Positions 55,268 to 64,000 of a stretch of DNA of 64,000 nucleotides are shown here, one piece after another (the first letter of the stretch is position 1; each line of letters starts with the position of its first letter). The translations under genes and the position numbers were made by a program. Location: assembly GCF_963675965.1 (NCBI RefSeq), contig NZ_OY780935.1, forward strand, positions 1,186,001-1,250,000. The letters run 5' to 3'. Source of the stretch: an uncultured Celeribacter sp. Its GTDB lineage: Bacteria > Pseudomonadota > Alphaproteobacteria > Rhodobacterales > Rhodobacteraceae. The notes under the pieces are model-generated. The model worked only from the letters and a program-made list of their open reading frames with translations. It was not told the DNA's origin and made no database searches.

Positions 55268-57838
55268 TCACGCGACCTCTCCGCTGTCCAGCAATGCCCA
55301 GTGGTAATTTGTCTGCCCGTCAAACTCGAACGAGTGCCGATCTGTGCGCAGGTTTCCGACGCCGCCCGTATAGGGGCTGAGCGCTGCATCGACGACATCA
55401 CCGTAGGTCCACGACCACCCCGACGCAGGGGCTGTCGCCGGGGTGAGGGACAGCACGTTGCCGGAAACCGATACAGTGCATCCGACCTCCGCCCCAAGGT
55501 CATCAAAAACACGGAAACCAAATTGTGTCTGCTCTGGCACACCGACCGTGTCCAAGACCAAACCCCGGTAGCTGTAATACAGCTGGATATCGCTGCCGTT
55601 GAGCACGGTATCCACGCACCGGAGCGGCTCGGGTGGGCAGCCGTTTAGCGCGTAGCGGCTCATGGCCTGAGCAAGATAGGCACCGGCGAGACGGCTACCC
55701 GCCGCTGTCAGGTGCCGGTCATCGGCAAAAGCCAGATGATATTCAGGGCACACCGCACAGAGAAGATCGCTCGCCTTATGGGCGTCGCGCTGTGTTTCCG
55801 CGAGCAGGAAGCCGTCCACCCCATAGGTCACGGCGGAGGTGACCTGCACAAAGAAGGTCAATGCGGGGATCGTGGCCTTGGTAATGGCGCGGCTGTCGGT
55901 GTCGTAATCGGCGGCCAGAGCCATCAAAGCGGCCTTATACTCGGCCATATCCGTGCCGACCGTCGTGTCTCGCTCTCCTTGGAAAAACGCCTGCCCGAAG
56001 TGCGCGAGGGGCCGTGAGAGGCTGTCTGCGTAGTCTATGGCTGCTTGCAGTTGCGCGAGGTTGTTGGTGTAGAGTGTGGTGCCCTTGGACATATCCGCAA
56101 TCGCCGTCGAGCCAGTCGCAGCCCGACCTGCGATAAACGGTGCTGGTCGCTCGACAGAATAGGCAGGCAAGCCTGCATCCATGCAAAACTCTCTGAGAGC
56201 CTGTACGCCTCCGAGAACCGGGCTTTCAAGCGCCCCGGCGGCGGGTGCAGCTGCCGCAACGAGCGTCGTGTTTTCGTCTGCGAAGGTCAGCCCACCGTAG
56301 AGCGCGCGCGTCGTGATCGCCGTCTCTGCGCCCTCCATATTGGACTGCCCAGCCCCACCAAAATAGCCTACACCGCCACTGGCAATAATGTCGGACAGTC
56401 GTTTACTGTGCGCCCCCATGAACAGCACATCATCAACAATACCACCGAAGTCCCGGCGAGATTTATTGATCGTGTAGAAGCGAACCAAAGCCTTATCGCC
56501 CTCCGTCTGGGCAGATGCGGACACGAACTCGGAAGATGAAGACACATATACGCCTGTCTCCCATTGCCCACCGGAGCGATCTACGCCGTTACACCAAACC
56601 CCGATGTAGCCCCCAGCGGGGATCTCTAGGCCGATAGCGACACCAATGTTGTTGCCCGTGGCTAGAGCGACATCCACGGTCGAATGGACTGCAAAATCAT
56701 CGCCAGACCGGGTGTACGTGTAGAATGTGACAGTAGCGTCGTGGACCATGTCCACGTCAGCGGACACAAGCACACCGCCCGCCTCGTAGGCCACGTCTGG
56801 AATGCGGTACAAGGTCGACCCGTTGAGGGTGGCGCCGCCCCCGCCAGAAGCGATTTCCTCTGACGAGGCCCCGAACACGGCGCTGGTCGTTTGCGTGATC
56901 CCTGCTAGAACGCCAGAGATCGACGGGCTTTTGGCGACTATCGCTTCGGCGTCCGGCGCGGTGATGGTCTCGACGACCTGTGTGATCGTCTGGCCGTTCA
57001 CAGACACGCCGTAGCGTGTCGTCGTAAATCCCATAAGGAGCATTTCGCTCCGGGCGCTTCCCGCAGTGAAGCTGTCGCCGACAAGTGTACCCGGAAACCA
57101 GCTAAGGGAAGCTGCAGTAGGCGCCGCGAAACCGCAGGTGCCTGTGGGGTAAATCGCCCCAAGATACTGGCCCTCCGCCGCGCTGAGGTCAATTTTCCAA
57201 GAATTGACTCCAGCATCTCCGCTCACCGACACCTCATCGACGACAGTGAATATCCCATCGTTTTCAGACATCACCGCCACACGTACGGTAGCGGACGCCC
57301 CCAGCTTCGCTCGGAACTCGGTCACTGTCGTGTCTTTAGGGATCGCATAATCCAGCGCGACAGCAGTAATTTGAGCAGTGGCATTGGTCGCGGTCACATT
57401 GACGTCATTAAGCCCGACGACAACATCCTCTGGCACTCGAATGCTTGCAAGAGCGGCGTCGACAAGATTGACGGCTGCCATAGCCGCATCCACCTCACCA
57501 TACATCGAGGACAGGGCAGAGGAGGACGGCACCGAGGCCACAAGCACGGCAGCACCGCCATCTTTGACGTAAATGTCATAGGCGGTGGTGTGCTCTGCAC
57601 TGGCGGCGCGGAACTGCCCGCCGGGATCGACCGCAGCCAGTCCGGCCGCGACGGTCGCGTAGATCGGCCCCAGCTCCAGGACGAGGCCGTCCAGAGCTTC
57701 TTTGAGCGGGCCTGACCCGACGAGCTGCGCACCGAGCGAGGTCGTCTTTTGACGTCCAGTTGTCCCGTCGCGATGGACTAGGATCTCATCACTGAGAGCG
57801 ACTTGTCCGATATTGGTCGATTTCACACCATTTGCCAT
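55268..57838 (-). CDS. Phage tail fibre/spike with sialate O-acetylesterase-like domain
   Basis: This 856-residue protein begins MANGVKSTNIGQVALSDEIL. The N-terminal part (about 1-120) looks like a fibre base. Repetitive beta-rich sequence follows up to about 480. From about 495 there is an SGNH/SASA-type esterase: YFGGAGQSNMEGAETAI (nucleophile Ser in GQSN), GQAFFQGERDTT, and a late DDRHLTAAGSRLAGAY with the DxxH pair. CE6/SASA enzymes remove acetyl groups from sugars, so the fibre may deacetylate capsule or O-antigen at the cell surface. It lies next to the tip gene, as receptor-binding proteins usually do. Confidence 0.85.
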   Translation of the reverse strand: MANGVKSTNIGQVALSDEILVHRDGTTGRQKTTSLGAQLVGSGPLKEALDGLVLELGPIYATVAAGLAAVDPGGQFRAASAEHTTAYDIYVKDGGAAVLVASVPSSSALSSMYGEVDAAMAAVNLVDAALASIRVPEDVVVGLNDVNVTATNATAQITAVALDYAIPKDTTVTEFRAKLGASATVRVAVMSENDGIFTVVDEVSVSGDAGVNSWKIDLSAAEGQYLGAIYPTGTCGFAAPTAASLSWFPGTLVGDSFTAGSARSEMLLMGFTTTRYGVSVNGQTITQVVETITAPDAEAIVAKSPSISGVLAGITQTTSAVFGASSEEIASGGGGATLNGSTLYRIPDVAYEAGGVLVSADVDMVHDATVTFYTYTRSGDDFAVHSTVDVALATGNNIGVAIGLEIPAGGYIGVWCNGVDRSGGQWETGVYVSSSSEFVSASAQTEGDKALVRFYTINKSRRDFGGIVDDVLFMGAHSKRLSDIIASGGVGYFGGAGQSNMEGAETAITTRALYGGLTFADENTTLVAAAAPAAGALESPVLGGVQALREFCMDAGLPAYSVERPAPFIAGRAATGSTAIADMSKGTTLYTNNLAQLQAAIDYADSLSRPLAHFGQAFFQGERDTTVGTDMAEYKAALMALAADYDTDSRAITKATIPALTFFVQVTSAVTYGVDGFLLAETQRDAHKASDLLCAVCPEYHLAFADDRHLTAAGSRLAGAYLAQAMSRYALNGCPPEPLRCVDTVLNGSDIQLYYSYRGLVLDTVGVPEQTQFGFRVFDDLGAEVGCTVSVSGNVLSLTPATAPASGWSWTYGDVVDAALSPYTGGVGNLRTDRHSFEFDGQTNYHWALLDSGEVA

Positions 57839-57848
57839 GTGTCTGCTC

Positions 57849-60800
57849 CTAAACGATGGTGATTTCGATAGGCCCGGTCACAGGCCCCGGCACGCCATCG
57901 GCGTTCTGGGGCTCGAGCCAGACATAGTGGATGCCCTGCGATAGGCAGGCGGCGGTTTCGAGGTAGGCGACGACATCGTCGAGCGTGCCGTCGAACTCGG
58001 AGGACGCGAGGAATTCGATTGTGTCGTTTCCGGTGACCGCCTGAATGCGATCACTGAAGGTGCCATCAGCTGTGGCAGCTGTGCCCGGTCGATCCGATCC
58101 ACCTGTCAGGCGGGGTGTCAGCGTTCCTGCGGTCAGGCCAGAGACTGCATATCCGACCCGGTAATATTTCCCGGCGGTGGTCGCCAGAGCCTGCGATATG
58201 GCGCCGGCCGTGCCCGCCGTATGCTGGGCGACACCTCCCGCGATCGCCCAGCCCGCATCGACCGTCCAGACTGCCGCGTTGTTCATTGTCCCACCGGCGA
58301 TCCGATCCTGACGGGTCGTGTCGCCGAGCGTGGTCGAATAGCTCGATTGTGGAGAGACAGCGATCGGTGCCCCGATCGCATCCGTGTCGCGGTCCAGCAC
58401 GGCCGAGGTGGAGCGATAGACCTGCACCGCTGTCGTCGTCGTATCGGCGCCCGTCGCGAACTGCACCATGGCGCCGCCGAGCAGCGTGGTCACCGTGATC
58501 GCACTCTCGTCCAGTCCGCCCGGAATGTCGGCATCGTCATCACCGACCACCAGAGTGATGATCGGCGTGTAGGCCCCATATGCGCCCGTGTTGTTGCGCC
58601 CGCGCGCCCGGATCTCGACGACATCGCCTGTCGCATACCCTGCGATCTCACCGCCACCCGCGCCAGCGAAGACTAAGACGATGGACCAGTGCGTCGTGCC
58701 GAGTAGCCGATGATCAATCTGATATTTTGTTGTCGGAATAGCCCCGCTGCCGGGCTCGATCAGATACTCGATCAGCCCGGCCTCACCGGTGCCAGACAGA
58801 CCCGTGGAAATGGATGTAAATCGAGGGGGCGACGGCGGTGCAGAGGTCTCGTCCACAGTCTCTCCCACGCGGCTCGACCATGCCGGGATATCGGTTGCTT
58901 CCAGCTCGACATCAATCTCTGGAGCCGCATCGATGAGATGCGTGATCGTGCAGCGATCCGTGGTCCGCTCGATGCCCCGCACGATTTGCCTGTAGGACGT
59001 CTCAGAGACCGGTCCGATCTGGATGAGATCGCGGGCGTCGGGCAACAGGCCAGATCCGAGCACGGTCAACAAGGTTGTTTCTCCTGCGACCGTTTTGAGT
59101 GTCCGCACCACAGATGTGCCAATCGTGTCGTCGTCATCCTCGAAGTGACGGAAACGGATGCCATAGGTTACGCCGTCGATCATCTCGATAGAGCCATCGA
59201 TCTCGATGGAATTACCATCGACCTTCAGCACCCGCGCATCCATATGGTAGCGCGACAGAGCGCCGGCGCTGGTCATCACATGATCGCCCCGTGTCGCCAC
59301 ACGCAGCACACCGTCCTGCGTCACCTGATAGGTGTCAGGACGATAAAGCGTCTCCAGTTGGCGGCGGCGGATCTCGCGCCAAACCTCGTCTGCATAGACC
59401 TTGCCGGGAACGTCCCACGCCTCGGTCTCGATGATGGCGCCCTCATAGCCCGGCCAGCGCACCACGCGCTGCGCCTCCTTGTAGTCATTCTCCGCGTCAT
59501 GAAACTTGGCGATGACGGCATGCGGTGCCCGGAAATAGGACCGGGAGGATTTAAAGGACCAGGAGTTGCGGGGACCGATGTGATCGATGATTAATGCGTC
59601 GTCGGGGTTGTCGATCACCACAGACCACTTGATCCCGTCATGTTCGCGGCTGGCCCGCCCGGCGGCGGCGATTTCTGACAGGACGTCCCCGAGGAGCGTG
59701 TCCGTGGAAGCCAGCACCTTATTGTAGGTCAGGCCCTTTGCCGTGCAGAATTCGTGCCACTCCTGAAGCTTGTCGAGGTTGATCTCGGCATCTTCCGCAG
59801 CTTTCACGTTTTCCGGCGCCTGAAGGACGTGGCGATAGATCGATGCGGGGTTCTCAGTGGCGCGGGTGATCCATGTGCCTGTCTCTGCATCCCAATCCGG
59901 GATAATACGACGCGCCAACACCGTTACCTCATCCAGCGGGCCATTGAGCTGGTGCGTGGCTTTGATCCGCATCGCCAAAAGAGAAAGAGGACGTGGGTAA
60001 TTGAGAGGATGCTCCGGTCGCATCGTCTGCAACGCGGACCAAGTGCACCGCTGCTGGACTTTGTTGTCAGTGCTTTCATCGGTCAGCATCGTGCATCGCA
60101 CCTGCCAACGGCCGCGCGTGGGGAAATCCAATGTGTACTGCCGCCAAAAGGCCCAGTTCTTTTTGGCCGTGATCTCAAGCGTCTCGACCGCTTGCCACTC
60201 TTCCGCCGTGATAAGACGCCGCTCGATCCGAATTCTGACCATTCGAAGCCGCTTCTTGCCCTCATCATTGTAGCGGACCAGCCCGGCTGGAAAGTGGAGG
60301 AGCACAGATGCTCTGGATGCGTCGCGACCTGTCGTCCGCACCACAGGGACATCCACAGTATCCTCGTTGTCGATCACATTGCCCTGATCATCACGCGGCA
60401 AAGGTCGGGTCAGCTCGACCCCAATCGTCTCCTCAAGGATCTGCGTCTGGACGATAGTCACCGGCGGCTCTCCTTCGACGCCCCTCCGGGTCTCGATTTC
60501 GAATTCGTCGAATTCGGAAATCGATGTCTGACCGATCTGGATATCATCGATCTCGACTTGACCCTCGCCAATCAGGAAGAGCGCACGGATATACTGATCG
60601 TCACCCACGATCTCCGTATAAGGCAGCGCCGCGAAGGGCGGGGCGAAGCGATAGCTGCCCAGCACCACCGGCACAGCCCCGTCGGGACTGACCTTGTTCT
60701 TCGTCGACGTGATAGAATAGCTTTTGCGGGTATCGTCATCGGAGCTGGAGGGTGGGATCAGCGCATTGATGAGCAGATTGCCGAGTGCGGTGACCCCAAG

Positions 60801-61220
60801 CGCCACACCGGTCGAGACCAGCGCATAGCCCACGGTCCCGGCAGCAAAACCGAGCGCGCCTGCGACCCACGCACCAGCCGCCACAGCTGCAATCGCGACA
60901 ATGGCTGTGAGCACGGATTTCAGCACCGATTTTCCGGGCAAGAGACGAATAACCACCTGCACACCTGGGCGCGGACGGATGTGGCGCCAGAAGGTCGGAT
61001 CGATTTGCTCCTTGCCCTTCGAAGTACTGAGCCAGACACGAGCGTCCTTCATCTCCTCATCAGAGATGCCAGGCAACGTGGATTTGACCACTTCATAGAG
61101 AGTGAGCCCGTGCGGCAGAGACTTCTCAATCCGCCCCGTCTCCGGTTTGAAGTGAGGCACAGCGAGGACCGGGATATGGTCCGGAAGTCTCGTGTCCGTC
61201 TTGACCAGAGGAGCGTTCAT
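57849..61220 (-). CDS. Phage tail tip / host-specificity protein (TipJ, lambda J-like)
   Basis: This 1123-residue protein begins MNAPLVKTDTRLPDHIPVLA. A hydrophobic segment (SVLTAIVAIAAVAAGAWVAGALGF, then GVALGVTALGNLLINALIPP) at about residues 100-165 is typical of TipJ proteins of long-tailed phages. GSYRFAPPFAALPYTEIVGDDQYIRALFLIGEGQVEIDDIQIG is the central J-family block. C-terminal fibronectin-like modules follow (SAPPSPPRFTSISTGLSGTGE onward). It forms the tail tip that contacts the cell. The upstream NlpC/P60 gene overlaps by 4 bases. Confidence 0.9.
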   Translation of the reverse strand: MNAPLVKTDTRLPDHIPVLAVPHFKPETGRIEKSLPHGLTLYEVVKSTLPGISDEEMKDARVWLSTSKGKEQIDPTFWRHIRPRPGVQVVIRLLPGKSVLKSVLTAIVAIAAVAAGAWVAGALGFAAGTVGYALVSTGVALGVTALGNLLINALIPPSSSDDDTRKSYSITSTKNKVSPDGAVPVVLGSYRFAPPFAALPYTEIVGDDQYIRALFLIGEGQVEIDDIQIGQTSISEFDEFEIETRRGVEGEPPVTIVQTQILEETIGVELTRPLPRDDQGNVIDNEDTVDVPVVRTTGRDASRASVLLHFPAGLVRYNDEGKKRLRMVRIRIERRLITAEEWQAVETLEITAKKNWAFWRQYTLDFPTRGRWQVRCTMLTDESTDNKVQQRCTWSALQTMRPEHPLNYPRPLSLLAMRIKATHQLNGPLDEVTVLARRIIPDWDAETGTWITRATENPASIYRHVLQAPENVKAAEDAEINLDKLQEWHEFCTAKGLTYNKVLASTDTLLGDVLSEIAAAGRASREHDGIKWSVVIDNPDDALIIDHIGPRNSWSFKSSRSYFRAPHAVIAKFHDAENDYKEAQRVVRWPGYEGAIIETEAWDVPGKVYADEVWREIRRRQLETLYRPDTYQVTQDGVLRVATRGDHVMTSAGALSRYHMDARVLKVDGNSIEIDGSIEMIDGVTYGIRFRHFEDDDDTIGTSVVRTLKTVAGETTLLTVLGSGLLPDARDLIQIGPVSETSYRQIVRGIERTTDRCTITHLIDAAPEIDVELEATDIPAWSSRVGETVDETSAPPSPPRFTSISTGLSGTGEAGLIEYLIEPGSGAIPTTKYQIDHRLLGTTHWSIVLVFAGAGGGEIAGYATGDVVEIRARGRNNTGAYGAYTPIITLVVGDDDADIPGGLDESAITVTTLLGGAMVQFATGADTTTTAVQVYRSTSAVLDRDTDAIGAPIAVSPQSSYSTTLGDTTRQDRIAGGTMNNAAVWTVDAGWAIAGGVAQHTAGTAGAISQALATTAGKYYRVGYAVSGLTAGTLTPRLTGGSDRPGTAATADGTFSDRIQAVTGNDTIEFLASSEFDGTLDDVVAYLETAACLSQGIHYVWLEPQNADGVPGPVTGPIEITIV

Positions 61221-61666
61221 CGCGCCCTCTCAATCAGTTGAACAGGGTGTTCAACGGGATGTTGAATGGCCCGTTCACGGTGCCGCCAATGGCCTGTCAG
61301 CCGATGCGACCACCGCCCGGTATCATAGCGCTCGATCTTGCTCTGATCATCGCCCAGGACATGGATCATGAAGCCGTGCTTGACGACGATGCCGACGTGA
61401 GAGGTCCACGCCCCCATTTTAAAAAAGGCGATATCAAAGGCCATTGCAGGCCCGGAGACCGGCAACCAGAGCGGCGAGACCGTCGCGCCATTGATCAGCG
61501 CTGCCACCTCTGCCTGCTCATCTGGATGCACGCCAAGATATTCCGGCAAGCTGATGTGCAGCTCCTCGGCATAGATGATGCAGGCCAGACCCCAACAGTC
61601 GACGCCATTTCTGTCGCGGCCGAGGTCTTTTTGCGGGATGCCAATGAAACGATCAGACCAGGTCAT
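61217..61666 (-). CDS. Phage tail NlpC/P60 peptidase
   Basis: This 149-residue protein shows NGVDCWGLACIIYAEELHISLPEY, the catalytic Cys of NlpC/P60 peptidases (D-C-W-G-L), and FFKMGAWTSHVGIVVKHGFMIHVLGD with the catalytic His. Such tail-tip enzymes cut murein peptides to let DNA pass. It corresponds in position and size to gp14 of the Rhodobacter gene transfer agent and to lambda gpK. Confidence 0.92.
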   Translation of the reverse strand: MTWSDRFIGIPQKDLGRDRNGVDCWGLACIIYAEELHISLPEYLGVHPDEQAEVAALINGATVSPLWLPVSGPAMAFDIAFFKMGAWTSHVGIVVKHGFMIHVLGDDQSKIERYDTGRWSHRLTGHWRHRERAIQHPVEHPVQLIERAR

Positions 61667-61675
61667 GCCGTTGCC

Positions 61676-62209
61676 TCACAAATGCAGTGCTGGGAAGTAG
61701 AGCCGGATCATCCGGCCCGGCGGGAATTGCTCTAGTTCGATCTCTTCGCGCGAAAACGTCAGCGTGATCTCCTCGGCCGCAGCATCGATGTCGGAGGTCA
61801 CAAGCTCGATATTGTGCCACTCTGCCTCGGGCAGATCGGGCGATGATGCCAGGACAACGGCCATGTCGAGACGGGCCGGTTCGGTGATGGAGCGCATCAG
61901 CTCTGCATGCTCAGAGCTGATGCAGCTCAACACGATCTGAGCCTCGGCCGGGGCATCCTCGCTTTCATCGGGTAGCTGTGCGTCAGCAATGATGAAGAGG
62001 AACGGATCGGCTTGCGGATTGCTGGTCTGCCAGCTCGACCGGGTGCCGAACAGAAGCGGGTCGGTCGACAGCCGCTCGGTGTTGTCGGTCGAGAGCCGGA
62101 TCACCTCGTCGGTCTCGGGGTGGGTGATTTTCATCAGCACCACCCAGATCTCCGAGTCGGCTTCCGCATCGATCGCCATGCGCGCATTGAGAGAGACACG
62201 ACGGCTCAT
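61676..62209 (-). CDS. DUF1833-like phage tail protein
   Basis: This 177-residue protein begins MSRRVSLNARMAIDAEADSEIWVVLMKITHPETDEVIRLSTDN. Proteins of DUF1833 occupy this place, just before the NlpC/P60 and TipJ genes, in many siphophages and Mu-like phages, and share the VVL..I.HP...E.IR...D pattern. Function in the tail tip is probable but not known in detail. It overlaps the upstream gene by 4 bases. Confidence 0.75.
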   Translation of the reverse strand: MSRRVSLNARMAIDAEADSEIWVVLMKITHPETDEVIRLSTDNTERLSTDPLLFGTRSSWQTSNPQADPFLFIIADAQLPDESEDAPAEAQIVLSCISSEHAELMRSITEPARLDMAVVLASSPDLPEAEWHNIELVTSDIDAAAEEITLTFSREEIELEQFPPGRMIRLYFPALHL

Positions 62210-62634
62210 GACGGCACCACAATCACAGTGAAGGACATGCGAAACTCGACCTGACCCTCGATGGTCTCGACCGGCAGATCATCACCCCACGCGCACAGCC
62301 ACTGAGCTACGAGCAACAGCGGCGCGCCGTCGCCCGTCAGCAGTGGCACACCATCCGATGTCAGCAATGGCCAGCCGTCCGTTGTCGGGTCAGGCATCCA
62401 GAAAAGATGCGAGCCGTCAGCACAGTCGATCGCAAAGAAGGTGTCAAAAATCGCCTTCTGGTTTCGGTCCAAAACGACAGACAGCGCCACGGTGTGAGCC
62501 GCCTTCGAATAGGCCCGCCCGAAACTCGGCGCGCCCGCCTTGGGCGTGCGCTTGCGGCGCACATCCTGAGAGGTGCGCTGCCAGGTCTTACGCTCCGGGT
62601 TGGGCAGGTCGGCGGGCCACGTCTGAATGCTCAT
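62206..62634 (-). CDS. Phage minor tail protein with 8-residue tandem repeat
   Basis: This 142-residue protein sits between the tape-measure-like and DUF1833 genes, the place of a minor tail or distal-tail protein. It begins MSIQTWPADLPNPERKTWQR. Residues 86-109 hold three copies of an 8-residue unit D-G-x-P-L-L-x-x. The family is not clear to me. It overlaps both neighbours by 4 bases, consistent with one tail operon. Confidence 0.65.
   Translation of the reverse strand: MSIQTWPADLPNPERKTWQRTSQDVRRKRTPKAGAPSFGRAYSKAAHTVALSVVLDRNQKAIFDTFFAIDCADGSHLFWMPDPTTDGWPLLTSDGVPLLTGDGAPLLLVAQWLCAWGDDLPVETIEGQVEFRMSFTVIVVPS
62308..62379 (-). repeat. 24-bp tandem repeat, three copies, in a phage tail gene
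   Basis: Three adjacent 24-bp units encode DGWPLLTS, DGVPLLTG and DGAPLLLV. The DNA copies are similar but not identical, so the repeat is not newly made. Confidence 0.75.
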
Positions 62635-63980
62635 AGCCGGCTCACCCCCCGACGCTTGACCCCGTAGCCAGATTGCAGCGATTGAGAGGCTTTTCCGCCA
62701 CGCGCAGACAACCCGGTCGCGACAGCATCGGACATCACAAGCTTGTAGCTGCGCTGCCCTCGGGCGTCCGTTGATTCCTCGACCGTCGCGTCAACTTGAG
62801 CGCTGGAGTTATTGGTGATCTGGATGATCGGCCGACTATCAAAAGAGGCATTGCTATTCGCCGCGCGTCCTTGGGTCAGGAACGGATAGCTCTGAGCCGT
62901 TGCATAGCCGCCGGACGCATAACCACGCATCGTGCCGCGACGGATAGCCTCAAGGTTCTGCACACCGATCCGCGCCGTCGAGGCCGCGTCGAAGACATAC
63001 TCCTTCTCATGGACAAGACCGGCCACTTTGGTCGGATCGGACCCGCCCGTGTCCCCGCCGACCGCAAACCCCGGAAGCCCGAGCGCGCCCAGACCGATAT
63101 TGAACAGAGAACTCCAAATATCCCCGCCCCCGCCGACATTCTGGAGGGCTGTCGCCAATGTTTGCCCAAAGCTGTCGAAGCCACCGCCCAGCGTGCTGAG
63201 GTCCGTGCCCGTCGTCAGGATCGACTGGGAGAAGGCGTTGAGCGACTGCTCTGTCTGCAACAGCGTGGACGGCAGCGAGATCGCAAAGGCGTTTGGCATC
63301 CACGACTGAAGGTCTGCCGTGGTGCCATGCTGGTGAATGGCGCTGCCTGCGCCCAGAACCGGGCCGCTCAGGCTGTTGATCCAGCTCAGGTTTGAGGCAT
63401 CGGAATAGTTCGGGTTGGCATAGTTCAGATTGCCTCCGATACTCGACCGAGCACCGGCCGCGCGCTGCATGAGCCAGCTGTCAACCACCTCATCGATCCG
63501 AGAGGTGATGCGAGACATCGGAATGTCATCGACAGAAGACCGGCCCGATGCCCAGGCGACAGGCCCGTTCACATCGCTAAACTGCGACTTGGCATCCACA
63601 ACGCTGGCGACGGACCCACCCCATTTGCCGGACGCGACACGGTTGAGGATCGTATCGATAATGCCCGCAGCCTGTGCCTCCCCCGAACTCTGCACCCATT
63701 CTGTCGCGACGGTTTTCTTGAGGTCGATAATATCCTGTGCGGACAGCGCCAGTGTCGTGCCATCGAAACTGGTGACTGAGGGGGTCAGGATGGATGACGG
63801 GATGTCGGTACGATTGGCAGCAACAGCCCCCATCGCACCAAGCCCCAGATCGCCCATAGAACTGATCGTCACGCTACCCGCCGTGACCTGCATCATTCCC
63901 ACAGACTGCGCCGCCTCCCGCGCGGCCGAGGCCGGGTCGATCGTCACCTTGCCCGTCAGCCGGTCCCAGATGCCCTGCAA
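62631..63980 (-). CDS. Phage tail tape-measure-like protein (C-terminal part visible)
   Basis: The visible 449 codons begin with an in-frame ATG (MQGIWDRLTGKVTIDPASAARE), but the true start may lie beyond the window since the frame runs to its edge. The tail shows GGGDIWSSLFNIGLGALGLPGFAVGGDTGGSDPTKVAGLVHEKEYVFDAASTARIG, the closing motif of tape-measure proteins (FAxGG..G....GLVHxxEYV). Tape-measure proteins set tail length. Overlap with the downstream gene is 4 bases. Confidence 0.8.
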   Translation of the reverse strand: MQGIWDRLTGKVTIDPASAAREAAQSVGMMQVTAGSVTISSMGDLGLGAMGAVAANRTDIPSSILTPSVTSFDGTTLALSAQDIIDLKKTVATEWVQSSGEAQAAGIIDTILNRVASGKWGGSVASVVDAKSQFSDVNGPVAWASGRSSVDDIPMSRITSRIDEVVDSWLMQRAAGARSSIGGNLNYANPNYSDASNLSWINSLSGPVLGAGSAIHQHGTTADLQSWMPNAFAISLPSTLLQTEQSLNAFSQSILTTGTDLSTLGGGFDSFGQTLATALQNVGGGGDIWSSLFNIGLGALGLPGFAVGGDTGGSDPTKVAGLVHEKEYVFDAASTARIGVQNLEAIRRGTMRGYASGGYATAQSYPFLTQGRAANSNASFDSRPIIQITNNSSAQVDATVEESTDARGQRSYKLVMSDAVATGLSARGGKASQSLQSGYGVKRRGVSRL

Positions 63981-64000
63981 CCCGCCGAGATCCGATAGGG

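Noticed and set aside
55268..63980. The tail genes as part of a gene transfer agent.
   Set aside because: The order NlpC/P60 then tip protein is shared, but the DUF1833-like protein, the repeat-bearing minor tail protein and the esterase fibre are not the GTA set (which has TIGR02217 and DUF2163 proteins), and the block interrupts hmuS.

Overview
The window reads as chromosome of a GC-rich alphaproteobacterium of the Rhodobacteraceae (Roseobacter group). The basis is gene content and order: DUF1467 with methylmalonyl-CoA epimerase, lgt-midA-pgeF with overlapping ends, DUF1150 with an Hsp20 gene, an F1-only atpHAGDC operon, hisC-tyrC-extensin, and many small DUF proteins typical of that family. 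No rRNA, tRNA or CRISPR array was seen. All family names come from reading motifs, not from database searches.

Layout. 1-8.0 kb: DUF1467/mce, aspS, carB and a DEAD-box helicase. 8-14 kb: a small regulator-like protein, thymidine kinase, csaA, a YbjN-like protein, ubiK, and the lgt-midA-pgeF operon. 14-20.5 kb: a 49-codon gene followed by a Hint-domain protein, a divergent Lrp regulator and trxB, DUF1150/hsp20, a YdcH-like protein, purE-purK and a secreted alpha/beta hydrolase. 20.6-22.7 kb: groES-groEL under a CIRCE operator. 22.8-33.6 kb: an AT-richer orphan gene, a DUF2161 protein, a ZIP-like transporter, manganese pyrophosphatase, a run of small plus-strand genes (GNAT, membrane protein, HAD, MaoC, ribF, YcgN, threonine aldolase), a DsbA-type isomerase, prs and an H-type lectin gene. 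33.7-38.6 kb: the F1 ATP synthase operon. 39-54 kb: a DUF481 outer-membrane protein, a methyltransferase divergent from gloB, clpA, a MotA/MotB-like inner-membrane pair with a very long coiled coil, a ChaC-like cyclotransferase, a DUF2125 protein, hisC-tyrC-extensin, rpsD, ybaK and a DUF1127 protein.

54.6-64 kb: the heme-handling gene hmuS is cut off at about half length, and siphophage tail genes on the minus strand begin within 80 bases: a tail fibre with a GQSNMEG-type esterase domain, a TipJ-like tip protein, an NlpC/P60 peptidase, a DUF1833 protein, a minor tail protein with an 8-residue tandem repeat, and a tape-measure-like protein that runs off the window. The simplest reading is a prophage, possibly Mu-like, inserted in hmuS. 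A near-perfect 19-bp palindrome lies inside the promoter upstream of the broken gene.

Most of the window is core metabolism and stress response. The less ordinary parts are the hmuS/prophage junction and its operator, the esterase-bearing tail fibre, the coiled-coil MotAB-like pair, the Hint protein lacking its first cysteine with its 49-residue neighbour, and the AT-richer orphan gene beside groESL. I did not find a clearly new multi-gene system.
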